Positions 16,645 through 25,036 of a DNA stretch of 64,000 bases are shown one piece after another. Numbering within the stretch: position 1 is the stretch's first letter; each line of letters starts with the position of its first letter. Source of the stretch: Rhizobium mayense (GTDB lineage: Bacteria > Pseudomonadota > Alphaproteobacteria > Rhizobiales > Rhizobiaceae); contig NZ_JARFYM010000026.1 in the NCBI RefSeq assembly GCF_030272705.1, positions 30,280 through 94,279 on the forward strand, given 5' to 3'. Under the pieces are notes generated by a model that did not search any database, had not been told where the DNA came from, and was given only the letters and a program-made list of their open reading frames with translations. Made by a program: the position numbers and the translations under genes.

Positions 16645-18504
16645 ATGCGCAGACCACCGCTGCACACGCTGATTGCGCTTGTCTTGGCTGCCGCCTGGGG
16701 TGCAGGCCTCGGCATTGCGCATCTGCGCGGCGACATTCCGGTTATCGACGGTGCCGAAGCGACGCTGACGAATCTCCGGAATGTGCTCGTCGGCAGCCGG
16801 CAACCACCCGATGTCGTTACCATCGTCGCTGTCGACGATGAAACATCGCGTCAGGCCGGCCACTATCCTCTGCCCCGCGCCACCCTCGCGAAGATCGTCG
16901 ATGCCATCGCCGCGCGGAAGCCGAAAGCGATCGGGCTCGACATGCTTTTGGTCGATCCCGGTACGGAGGCGGACGACACGGCACTTGCACAATCCCTGAA
17001 GCGGACCAACGCCGTGCTGGCCGCCGCCGGCGTCTTTCCCGAAAGCCGCCAGCGTGTTGCGGAGGACAGCAACGAGCCTCTTGATCGCGTACCCAGCGCC
17101 CTGCAATTCCTGGAACCACAGCAGCGCTTCGCGGAAGCCGCGACCTATGGCATCGTCAACGTCCAGACTGACAAAACTGGGACGCCTCGTTTCGTGCCCA
17201 TGCTGTTTCGCAGTGGCGAGCGGATCGAACCGTCCTTCTCTCTGCGCCTCGTCTCTGCGGCGACTGGTGAGCATACAACCGTCATCTCCGACCTGATCAA
17301 GCTCGGTGACCGTTCGGTGCATACCGATACCGGTTATCTTATGCCGCTATCGTTCTACGGTCCGCGCGGCACGATACGCACCATCGGCGCCAATGCGGCG
17401 TTGAACGGGCAATTGCCGGAGGAGGCGATCAAGGACCACATCGTCATCATCGGCGCGACCGTCACCGGCGGTGGCGATGTCTTTCCGACGCCGTTCGATC
17501 CAGTCTTGCCGGGCGTGGAAGTCATCTCCACCTCGATTACGCATTTGATTGCGGGGGACGGGTTGATCCGCGACCGGGGCGTGCGCCTCGTCGACCTCGG
17601 CTTTGCCATAGGCCTGCCGCTCGTTCTCGTTGGCCTGATTGCCTGGCGGCGCAACACCATCGGCCTTATCATGGCGCTGTGCGTCATCCTTGCCTGGCTG
17701 TCGATCAACCTCAGCGCCTTCAAACATGGCATCTGGCTGAGTGCCGCCATGCCGATGGCTGCGGTCATGCCGCCGGCGCTTCTGTTCGGCGCAGCGCAGC
17801 TTTGGCTTGGCCGCAAACAGGCCAAACATTTTGAGCTGCAGAGCGAACTCCTGCAGCGTATCCAGGCGCCAGGTCTTGCCGAATATCTCGCCCGCGATCC
17901 CGGCTTTCTGGCGCAGCCGGTGCGGCAGGAGGCGGCTATTGTCTTCATCGATCTCAACGGCTTTACGGGCCTCAGCGAAGCGATCGGCCCAACGGCGGTG
18001 CGTGAGCTGCTGAACGGCTTTTATGATGTTGTCGACGAAGAAGTGACAGCCTGTGGCGGCGCCATCACCAGTTTCATGGGCGACGGCGCGATGATCCTCT
18101 TCGGCCTGCCGCAACCGAAACGGGACGATCCTGCCAATGCGGCGCGCTGCTGCATTCGCCTTGCAGACCGGATGAGAGGCTGGCTTGGAGCGTTACCCGA
18201 AGCGATCGCCTCTCGCATCGGTTTCAAGATCGGCGCGCATTTCGGCACCGTCGTCGCCTCGAGACTCGGCGGCAGAGGCCGTCAGCAGATCACGGCGACA
18301 GGCGACACCGTCAATGTCGCCAGTCGCCTGATGGAAGTGGCCGCGCGCAATAACGCCGAGATCGCCATCAGCAACGACCTGCTGCAATCGGCCGGGCGCG
18401 ACAGCGAACCCTATCTCGAGGGCAGGCTCGATGGTCCTATCGAGGCAAACTTGCGCGGTCGCACCGGTTCGCTGGCCGTCTGGCTGTGGCGCAGTCAAAC
18501 ATGA
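16645..18504 (+). CDS. CHASE2 domain-containing class III adenylate/guanylate cyclase
   Basis: A 619-residue membrane receptor cyclase. One hydrophobic helix near residues 7-25 is followed by a periplasmic CHASE2 domain (to about 310; note GVEVISTSITHLI just before the membrane), three membrane helices between 313 and 385, and a cytosolic class III cyclase domain from about 430 to 600. Metal-binding Asp residues are in FIDLNGFTGLSE (about D436) and FMGDGAMILFG (about D480); the transition-state Asn and Arg are in TGDTVNVASRLME. The residue before FMGDG where most cyclases have the purine-contacting Lys is Ser here (AITSFMGDG), so purine specificity and activity should not be assumed. It is probably co-transcribed with the FecR gene. 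Confidence 0.88.
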   Translation: MRRPPLHTLIALVLAAAWGAGLGIAHLRGDIPVIDGAEATLTNLRNVLVGSRQPPDVVTIVAVDDETSRQAGHYPLPRATLAKIVDAIAARKPKAIGLDMLLVDPGTEADDTALAQSLKRTNAVLAAAGVFPESRQRVAEDSNEPLDRVPSALQFLEPQQRFAEAATYGIVNVQTDKTGTPRFVPMLFRSGERIEPSFSLRLVSAATGEHTTVISDLIKLGDRSVHTDTGYLMPLSFYGPRGTIRTIGANAALNGQLPEEAIKDHIVIIGATVTGGGDVFPTPFDPVLPGVEVISTSITHLIAGDGLIRDRGVRLVDLGFAIGLPLVLVGLIAWRRNTIGLIMALCVILAWLSINLSAFKHGIWLSAAMPMAAVMPPALLFGAAQLWLGRKQAKHFELQSELLQRIQAPGLAEYLARDPGFLAQPVRQEAAIVFIDLNGFTGLSEAIGPTAVRELLNGFYDVVDEEVTACGGAITSFMGDGAMILFGLPQPKRDDPANAARCCIRLADRMRGWLGALPEAIASRIGFKIGAHFGTVVASRLGGRGRQQITATGDTVNVASRLMEVAARNNAEIAISNDLLQSAGRDSEPYLEGRLDGPIEANLRGRTGSLAVWLWRSQT

Positions 18505-18523
18505 TCCCGAAAAGTAGAGCGGA

Positions 18524-20422
18524 TTAACACAGCGCTTTATCTTCGTTGGCCTCTCTCTGCTCCCCCAAGGCGCGCTCCCGCTCGAACACCTCGAACATTT
18601 TCTGGAAACGCGGCGAGTCGCGCAGCGAATCCAGATCGGAATCATTGCTGAACCAGAGCACCTGGTAGGCAGAGCTCAGCGGCAGCAATCTCTCCAGCAG
18701 GTCCAACGCCGCGTCGTGATCGCCGAGCACGGCATAGGCGCAGGCAACATTGTATTGGGCGCAGATGTCGTCCGGATCGATCGTCAGGGCACGCGCCGCC
18801 CATTCCCTGGCACGCGTGGCCTCGCCAAGATGCGCAAGGGCGATAGCGCCACGGTGGGCGGGGCCGGAATTTTCCGGGTTGAGATCGAGTGCCCGCTCGG
18901 CGCGCTCGATGCCGATCTTTGCCCAGTGCTCCAGCTCCTTGGTTTTTCCGAGTGAGCGGAAGGCGCTGATCAGATGCACGGGTGACAGATAGTCGTCGGT
19001 GCGAATGGTCGCCGCGCGCTCGAAATACTGCACTGCCTCCTCGAACCGGCCATGCATGAACAGGAAGCGGCCATAGTGGAAATTCGCCTCGTAGAGATTT
19101 GGCTGCAGCGCCATGGCCCTGGCGAAGGCGGCGGTCGCCGCCTCATCCAGACCGCTTTGATGCAATGCTAGACCATGCGACGCATAGGCCTCGGCCAAAT
19201 CAGGATCTAGTTCCAACGCCTTGGCGCTCATCGCCATGATGCTTTTCAGCGGGTATTCGCGCGGGCTCCAGTCCCTCAACGCCGAGTCGCAATCGGCGAT
19301 GCCCGCATAGGCACGGGCGTAATCCGGATCCAGCTCGACAGCCTTCAGGAACATCCGCCTCGCCAACAGCAGGTAGGACCGCGTCCACGCGTGCGAGAAC
19401 TGCCGGCCCCGAAGATAGTAGGTATAGGCTTCGATATTGGCGGTCGGCTCGCTCTCGATCGCTTTCTTTTCCTCCGGCTGCAGCTTGATCTTCAGTTGAT
19501 CGACGATCGCATGGGTGATCTCGTCCTGGATGGTGAAAATATCGGTCAGGTCGCGATCGAAACGGCCGGCCCAGAGATGCGCGCCGTTGCGGGTGTCGAT
19601 CAGCTGACCGGTGATGCGGACGCGCTGTGCCGCCTTACGGACGCTACCTTGCAGAACGAAATCCGCGCCGAGCTCCTGCGCTATCTGCTTCACCTTCACC
19701 GACTTGCCCTTGTAGGTGAAGACGGTATTGCGGGCGACGACGTTGAGGTCCGAAATCTGCGAGAGATCGGTGATGAGATCCTCGGTAATCCCGTCCGAGA
19801 AATATTCCTGCTCCTGGTCGTCGCTCATGTTCACGAAGGGCAGGACGGCCACCAGCCGCTTGCGACCATCCCGCGCCGGCAAAGCGACGACCGATGAGGT
19901 CGTTGGTGCATTGAGAGACACGGTATAGACGCGGACACTATGGGCGATGTTCTTGAGGGAATGCTCACCGCGATCCTCGAAGGAAACACCGAGACGGGAA
20001 CCGACATGATCGCGCACCGAGGCGGAGACGGCGATGCCGCCCGGCTCGGCAATGGCTTCGAGGCGGGCCGCCAGATTGACGCCTTCGCCAAAGATATCGC
20101 CGTCCTCGACGATGACGTCACCGAGGTTGATGCCCATACGCAATTCGATGCGGCGCTCCTGCTGCACGTCCTCATTTCGCGTCAGCATATCGCGCTGGAT
20201 TTCCGTGGCGCAGGCGACAGCGTTCACCACGCTCGAAAATTCGACTAGCATGCCGTCGCCGGTGTGCTTGACGATGCGCCCCTTATGTTCGGTGATCCTC
20301 GGGTCCAGAACTTCGGCACGATGCTGCCTCATCGCTGCCAGCGTGCCGGCCTCGTCCGTTCCCATCAAGCGGCTGTAGCCCACGATGTCGACAGCAAGAA
20401 TGGCAGTCAGTCGGCGCTCCAA
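18524..20422 (-). CDS. Class III adenylate cyclase with TPR repeats
   Basis: A soluble protein of about 632 residues. The N-terminal class III cyclase domain has the metal Asp residues in AVDIVGYSRLMG and KHTGDGMLVEF, the Lys before HTGDG, and GEGVNLAARLEAIAEPGG with the Asn-Arg pair. A TolB-like/DUF region follows (VAVLPFVNMSDDQEQEYFSDGI, DFVLQGSVRKAAQRVRITGQLID), then four or more TPR units to the C-terminus. This architecture is expanded in rhizobia; the product is probably cAMP. I place the start at TTG 20422, preceded by a GGGGGG ribosome-binding site four bases away and giving the family-typical MERRLTAILAVD; upstream in-frame ATGs at 20500 and 20548 are alternatives. It is convergent with the CHASE2 cyclase, 19 bases apart. 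Confidence 0.87.
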   Translation of the reverse strand: MERRLTAILAVDIVGYSRLMGTDEAGTLAAMRQHRAEVLDPRITEHKGRIVKHTGDGMLVEFSSVVNAVACATEIQRDMLTRNEDVQQERRIELRMGINLGDVIVEDGDIFGEGVNLAARLEAIAEPGGIAVSASVRDHVGSRLGVSFEDRGEHSLKNIAHSVRVYTVSLNAPTTSSVVALPARDGRKRLVAVLPFVNMSDDQEQEYFSDGITEDLITDLSQISDLNVVARNTVFTYKGKSVKVKQIAQELGADFVLQGSVRKAAQRVRITGQLIDTRNGAHLWAGRFDRDLTDIFTIQDEITHAIVDQLKIKLQPEEKKAIESEPTANIEAYTYYLRGRQFSHAWTRSYLLLARRMFLKAVELDPDYARAYAGIADCDSALRDWSPREYPLKSIMAMSAKALELDPDLAEAYASHGLALHQSGLDEAATAAFARAMALQPNLYEANFHYGRFLFMHGRFEEAVQYFERAATIRTDDYLSPVHLISAFRSLGKTKELEHWAKIGIERAERALDLNPENSGPAHRGAIALAHLGEATRAREWAARALTIDPDDICAQYNVACAYAVLGDHDAALDLLERLLPLSSAYQVLWFSNDSDLDSLRDSPRFQKMFEVFERERALGEQREANEDKALC

Positions 20423-20678
20423 GTGCCCCCCGAATACATCCTGTGGTCTAAGGCTACAGTTTACGCCGATATTGTCACAATGTCGTGCGTAGCGTTCCAT
20501 ATTGCACCATGGCAGTTGGAAAACGATTTTGGGCGCGGCAAATAACACCGATTGGGGCTCGGAAGCGAGAGGTCTTTCTGGCTAGTCACTTCGTAGTAAG
20601 GGCTATAATTTCACTATTTTCACTAGCCCAAACTACGCAAATTCCCACACATTATGGGCATTTTCACCATTTTTGACT

Positions 20679-21278
20679 TTATCCACGCCACATCGGAACA
20701 ATGGAAATAATCAGTAGGCAGGCGAGAAAAAAATTGAGAGCGCGCCATTGCCAGGCCGTTTTTAGGAGCCGACCGAGCAATTGCCCAAGAGCGCACCAAA
20801 TAGCCAACGAAAATGCAGCGACAGAGCAAAAGGTCAGGCCAAGCAAAATAGCGAGAGTCGCCGGGCCGCTCGCCAAAGCGGCGAAGGAGGCAGCAGCGCC
20901 GATCGTCATCGCCCATCCCTTAGGATTGTACCAGAGCATCCAGACGCCGGTTGCAAAGCTTGTCGGCTTCGCCATTTCGCCATCCAGACGCGGCGGGCCA
21001 CTTCGGCCAATGCGCACGGCGAGCCACGTCAGGTAGAGCGAGCCAAGTGCTTTCATCGCAATCTGCAGTGCGGGCAGGGCCATCAGCAGGCTGCCAAGCC
21101 CGGCCGCCGCCGCGCAAGCGATGGAACCAAGACCAACAGCGCAGCCGGCCATGACGGGTATCGATCGGCGAAAACCGAAGTGTGCGCCGGAGGCCGTGGC
21201 GAGCGTCGTCGCAACGCCCGGCGTGATGGTCGAGACGAGTGCAAAAAGGATCAGTGGCAAAAAGGCTGCGATGGTCAT
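20679..21278 (-). CDS. LysE/RhtB family translocator
   Basis: A 199-residue membrane exporter of the LysE family (amino-acid or small-metabolite efflux). Six hydrophobic helices are visible. The N-terminal helix FLPLILFALVSTITPGVATTLATASGAHFGFRRS carries the conserved TPGP-like motif as TPGVA, and WNPK appears as YNPKGWAM. ATG 21278 is chosen because it begins the first helix; the frame is open to 21356. The divergent LysR gene starts about 100 bases away, the classic arrangement in which the regulator senses the exported substrate and controls the exporter. Substrate unknown. Confidence 0.88.
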   Translation of the reverse strand: MTIAAFLPLILFALVSTITPGVATTLATASGAHFGFRRSIPVMAGCAVGLGSIACAAAAGLGSLLMALPALQIAMKALGSLYLTWLAVRIGRSGPPRLDGEMAKPTSFATGVWMLWYNPKGWAMTIGAAASFAALASGPATLAILLGLTFCSVAAFSLAIWCALGQLLGRLLKTAWQWRALNFFLACLLIISIVPMWRG

Positions 21279-21375
21279 GCGGGCTGGTCTCCGTTCTTGC
21301 GAAGACATAGGCGAGCGGCGGCCATCAGAAAAACGAATGTTGAAGGATCGATGCATTAGCGTTTATAATGGTGTC

Positions 21376-22251
21376 ATGGCTAGAAACTTCGATATTGCCC
21401 TGATCAGGACTTTCACTGCCGTGGCCGATCACAGCAGCATGACGGTTGCCGCCAATATGCTGCACATGACGCAGGGCGCCGTCAGCCAGCAGATCAAACG
21501 ATTGGAGGAGATGCTGAGCTGTGCCCTGTTCGAACGGGAAAAGCGCGGATTGCGGCTGACGGATGCGGGCGAACGACTGCTCGGCAATGCCCGCCGGTTG
21601 CTGATCCTCAATGACGATATCTGGGCCGACATGACGGAAACCACCATAGAAGGCAGCGTGCGGCTCGGTGTGCCCCATGATCTTGTCGGAACGGTTCTGG
21701 CGCCGGTACTCAGATCCTATGCCGAACGTCATCCGCAGGTAGAAATTTCACTGGTCTGCGGCTCATCGCCCGAGTTGATGCAGGCGCTCGACAATGGCGC
21801 GATCGATCTCGGCATCATCGAGGAGCCGCTCGGCACGTCCAAGGGCGAATGCCTGACTGTCGACCGGCTGGTGTGGGTGGGTGCAAAAGCGGGCAGCGCT
21901 TACCGCAAGAATCCGCTGCCAATTTCGATGGTGGCCGATACCTGCGCCTTCCGGCCATCGGTCTACGCGGCGCTGCGGGACGACGGGCGGCGCTGGCGCA
22001 CCGTGTTCGAGAACGGCAATATCGAGGCGACGACAGCGACGGTTCGCACCGACCTCGCCGTGACTGCCTGGCTTACCTCCACCGTTCCCGCCGACCTCGA
22101 TATTCTCGGCGCTGGCGACGGCCTGCCGGACCTGCCCATCTTTTCCATCAACCTCTATTTGTCCAAAAGCGAAGCAACGCCGCCGGCAACCGAACTTGCC
22201 CGCCATATCCGCGAAGCGCTGATGCGGCCGCGACAAGTCGCGGCTGCTTAA
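21376..22251 (+). CDS. LysR family transcriptional regulator
   Basis: A 291-residue LysR-type regulator. Residues 5-65 form the winged helix-turn-helix (ALIRTFTAVADHSSMTVAANMLHMTQGAVSQQIKRLEEML), followed by a linker helix and a periplasmic-binding-protein-like effector domain (GSVRLGVPHDLVGTVLAPVL onward). It is divergent from the LysE exporter gene, its most likely target. ATG 21376 is chosen because the HTH starts right after it; the open frame extends into the exporter gene but is not coding there. Confidence 0.92.
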   Translation: MARNFDIALIRTFTAVADHSSMTVAANMLHMTQGAVSQQIKRLEEMLSCALFEREKRGLRLTDAGERLLGNARRLLILNDDIWADMTETTIEGSVRLGVPHDLVGTVLAPVLRSYAERHPQVEISLVCGSSPELMQALDNGAIDLGIIEEPLGTSKGECLTVDRLVWVGAKAGSAYRKNPLPISMVADTCAFRPSVYAALRDDGRRWRTVFENGNIEATTATVRTDLAVTAWLTSTVPADLDILGAGDGLPDLPIFSINLYLSKSEATPPATELARHIREALMRPRQVAAA

Positions 22252-22279
22252 AGATCAATCCGAATGGCGAACGCTTTTG

Positions 22280-23374
22280 TTACGCAGCTTTCGGCAGGGG
22301 CCCGACGTAACGCGACTGCGGACGGATCAGGCGGCCGTCGAGCATCTGCTCACGCGCATGGGCAATCCAGCCCACCGTGCGGCCGATCGCGAAGACACCG
22401 GTGAAGGCATTGCGCGGGAAACCGAGGGCGTCCAGCAGCAAGGCGGTATAATACTCGACATTGGTTTCCAGCGGACGGTCCGGCTTGCGTTCCTTCAACA
22501 GCGCCAGTGCCGCTGCCTCGATCGCTTCGGCAAGCGCAATGCGGCCGGCGTCTGCCTGACCGCTCGCAAAGATCGGCCGCAGCGCCGTCTTGAGTGCATC
22601 GGCACGCGGATCGCGGACGCGATAGACGCGGTGGCCGAAACCCATCAGCCGTTCGCCGTGGTCGAGTGCCTGCGATAGCCACGCGCGGGCATTGGCCGGC
22701 TCGCCGACCGCATCGAGCATGTCGAGTACAGGGCCGGGTGCACCGCCATGGAGCGGTCCCTTCAAGGCACTGATCGCCGCCAATACAGACGAGGTCAGGC
22801 CGGCATGGGTCGAGGCGATGACCCGAGAGGCGAAAGTGGACGCATTCAGCCCGTGATCCGAGATCGTCACCAGATAGGCGTCAAGGCCGGCTGTCTGCTG
22901 CGGCGTCGGAGCCTTGCCTGTCAGCATGCGCAGGATGTCGGCGGACTGCGACAGCGAAGCATCCGGCTTGATCGGCCTATTGCCGTTTTGAAGACGCAGT
23001 ACGGCAGGCAGGAAGACCGCAGGCGCGGCCATCAAGCGGATGGCGGTCGCAAAATTCTCGCCGTCTTCGATACGAGCCAAAAGCGCCCTCATGGCTTCCA
23101 CCGGCGGCAGAGCCTGCAAAACTGGATCTGCCGCTTTGACATGGGCGAACAACTCGACGCGCGCGGCGCCCAATTGCGTCCTGATGCTTGCGGCATCGGC
23201 ATGTTCCTCGAACAGGCCGTCCAGCAGCAGCGCGGCAACATCCTCAAAGCGGCTGGTCGCGACCAGATCGTCCAGCGACACACCGCGAATAATCAGCCGG
23301 CCAGCGGCGCCATCCACATCCGACAGCTTGGTTTCGGCGGCAACAATATCTTCGAGACCACTTTTCATCGTCAT
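22280..23374 (-). CDS. Citrate synthase/methylcitrate synthase family protein
   Basis: A 364-residue protein of the citrate synthase superfamily, shorter than the housekeeping enzyme (about 430). The core motifs are H174 in SDHGLNAST, H209 in GPLHGGA and H248 in GFGHRVYRVRDPRA. The catalytic Asp of NVDFYSG-type motifs is replaced by Glu (E307 in TNVEYYTALLL). Such short members act in the 2-methylcitrate or related acyl-CoA condensing reactions, or are of unknown activity. It is divergent from a second paralogue with an N-terminal helix-turn-helix-like extension, 78 bases away, which suggests joint function and regulation. The start ATG 23374 could also be the ATG two codons downstream (MKSGLED). 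Confidence 0.87.
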   Translation of the reverse strand: MTMKSGLEDIVAAETKLSDVDGAAGRLIIRGVSLDDLVATSRFEDVAALLLDGLFEEHADAASIRTQLGAARVELFAHVKAADPVLQALPPVEAMRALLARIEDGENFATAIRLMAAPAVFLPAVLRLQNGNRPIKPDASLSQSADILRMLTGKAPTPQQTAGLDAYLVTISDHGLNASTFASRVIASTHAGLTSSVLAAISALKGPLHGGAPGPVLDMLDAVGEPANARAWLSQALDHGERLMGFGHRVYRVRDPRADALKTALRPIFASGQADAGRIALAEAIEAAALALLKERKPDRPLETNVEYYTALLLDALGFPRNAFTGVFAIGRTVGWIAHAREQMLDGRLIRPQSRYVGPLPKAA

Positions 23375-23452
23375 TCTCCTTTGACTATCCGCTTAGATGA
23401 GTCCTATTTTTATTGACGTCAATCTTGATGCAATTGATCAATATGAGGGACC

Positions 23453-24586
23453 ATGAGCTGGCTGACCGCGGAGCAGGCGCTGAACCTGCTGGGCACCAAA
23501 TCGCAAACGCTGTACGCCAATGTCAGCCGCGGCCGCATCCGTGCGAAGCCCGATCCGAGTGATACGCGTCGAAGCCTTTATTTCACCGATGACGTCAAGC
23601 GGCTAGCTGCACGTCACGCGGGACGCCGAAAAACCGAGGCCGTGGCGGCCGATGCCATCCAATGGGGTGATCCTGTGCTGCCTTCGGCGTTGTCGACGGT
23701 CGCGGCAGGACGGCTGTTTTATCGCGGGCAGGATGCGGCTGATCTTGCTGACCATGCGACGTTGGAGGAAATCGCGCTGCTGCTATGGGACATGAAACGG
23801 CCCTTGCGGCTGGAAGGGCAGGGCGGCAACAGCGGGCCACCCGCCCTAACGGCGGCCTTTTGCGCTTTGGCCGAGCGCGCCACAGCCGACCTGCCATCGC
23901 TTGGGCGATCGCTGCCGGCGCTGCAAATCGAAGCGGAAAGCGTATTCGGCACAGTTGCCAATGTGCTGGCGCCCGGCTTGCCTCATCTGCCGGTGCATCA
24001 GCGCCTCGCATCAGCCTGGAACCGGCCGGATGCCGACGAACTCATTCGTCGCTCTCTCGTGCTCTTCGCCGACCACGAGCTCAATGCCTCGACCTTTACC
24101 GCGCGAATCACCGCGTCTGCCGGTGCAACATTGTCAGCCGCAGCGCTTTCCGGCCTATCGACACTGACCGGGCCGCTGCATGGCGGCGCGTGGCAAGGAG
24201 TGCGCTCGCTGATCGCCCGCGCCGCCGCGATCGGCGCGGAGGAGGCCGTACGGAGTTACCTTGCCGAAGGGCGGCCGATACCAGCGGTCGGTCATCCGCT
24301 CTATCCCGACGGCGATGCACGCGCGAAGGCGCTGCTTGGCTGCTTTACGCTGCCGCCTTTGTTCGCAAAGGTCCGCCGCGTGGCCGAAGAGTTGGTTGGA
24401 GAACGCGTCAACGTTGATTTTGCGCTGACGGCGATGACATCGGCCTACCATCTGCCGCAGGACGCGCCTTTGATCATGTTCGCACTCGCTCGCACGGTCG
24501 GCTGGCTGGCGCATGCCATGGAGCAATCCACGAGCGGCCGTCTTATCCGGCCACGCGCGCGCTATGTCGGTCCGCCGGTGGAGTAG
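23453..24586 (+). CDS. Citrate synthase family protein with N-terminal helix-turn-helix domain
   Basis: A 377-residue fusion. Residues 1-52 resemble a MerR/excisionase-type DNA-binding module (WLTAEQALNLLGTKSQTLYANVSRGRI, then RRSLYFTDDVKRLA), and residues 70-377 are a citrate synthase fold with H208 in DHELNAST, H243 in GPLHGG, H281 in VGHPLYPDGDAR and D322 in RVNVDFAL. Thus the three catalytic positions are kept while substrate-contact regions differ from the neighbour. The N-terminal part may bind DNA and make the protein a metabolite-sensing regulator, or may be an oligomerisation module; this is inference. It is divergent from the paralogue at 22280-23374 across a 78-base promoter region. 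Confidence 0.86.
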   Translation: MSWLTAEQALNLLGTKSQTLYANVSRGRIRAKPDPSDTRRSLYFTDDVKRLAARHAGRRKTEAVAADAIQWGDPVLPSALSTVAAGRLFYRGQDAADLADHATLEEIALLLWDMKRPLRLEGQGGNSGPPALTAAFCALAERATADLPSLGRSLPALQIEAESVFGTVANVLAPGLPHLPVHQRLASAWNRPDADELIRRSLVLFADHELNASTFTARITASAGATLSAAALSGLSTLTGPLHGGAWQGVRSLIARAAAIGAEEAVRSYLAEGRPIPAVGHPLYPDGDARAKALLGCFTLPPLFAKVRRVAEELVGERVNVDFALTAMTSAYHLPQDAPLIMFALARTVGWLAHAMEQSTSGRLIRPRARYVGPPVE

Positions 24587-24617
24587 TCAGCGCGCCTGCG
24601 CCGAACGAGCGCACGCT

Positions 24618-25001
24618 TTATGGGCAGATCTGACCCGCCGCCAGGCGACAGACGGCCTCGATGTTATGTCCATCGGGATCAAGAACGAAAGCGCCATAGT
24701 AGTCGGGATGATAGTGCGATCGGATGCCTGGAGGTCCATTGTCCAGTCCGCTTGCCGCCAGCGCCGCTTCATAGAACCGATCGACGACGGCTCTGTTTTG
24801 CGCAGTGAAAGCCACGTGAACACGAGTTTGCGGCGTGTCCCGATGTCCTATCCAGAAGAAGGCTCTAGGTCTGATCCCATATCCAGCAAAAATCACGCCC
24901 TCGGCATATAAACGTTCGATACCGAGCGGCAGCAAGGCCGCGTCGTAGAACGCCTTCGACCGTTCAACATCTCTCACTCCGATTGTGACGTGATCCAGCA
25001 T
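24618..25001 (-). CDS. VOC family (glyoxalase/bleomycin resistance fold) protein
   Basis: A 127-residue protein of the vicinal oxygen chelate superfamily. The opening MLDHVTIGVRDVERSKAFYDAAL is typical and supplies the first metal ligand (His4); HVAF in the middle and the C-terminal YGAFVLDPDGHNIEAVCR segment give further ligand positions (His of HVAF, Glu of IEAV). The substrate is not predictable. ATG 25001 follows a GGAGGAGAT ribosome-binding site; a much longer open frame upstream on this strand is only a shadow of the TehA gene. It is convergent with the HTH-citrate synthase gene and 35 bases downstream of the TehA-like gene on the same strand. Confidence 0.85.
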   Translation of the reverse strand: MLDHVTIGVRDVERSKAFYDAALLPLGIERLYAEGVIFAGYGIRPRAFFWIGHRDTPQTRVHVAFTAQNRAVVDRFYEAALAASGLDNGPPGIRSHYHPDYYGAFVLDPDGHNIEAVCRLAAGQICP

Positions 25002-25036
25002 ATCTCCTCCCAACTCCCCCGGCACACCGCCGACGA

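Noticed and set aside
20638..20652. CAAATTCCCACA shared between 20639 and about 42785
   Set aside because: The 12-base identity recurs in two AT-rich promoter regions and might be a regulator site, but two copies in 64 kb with no further symmetry are too little evidence.
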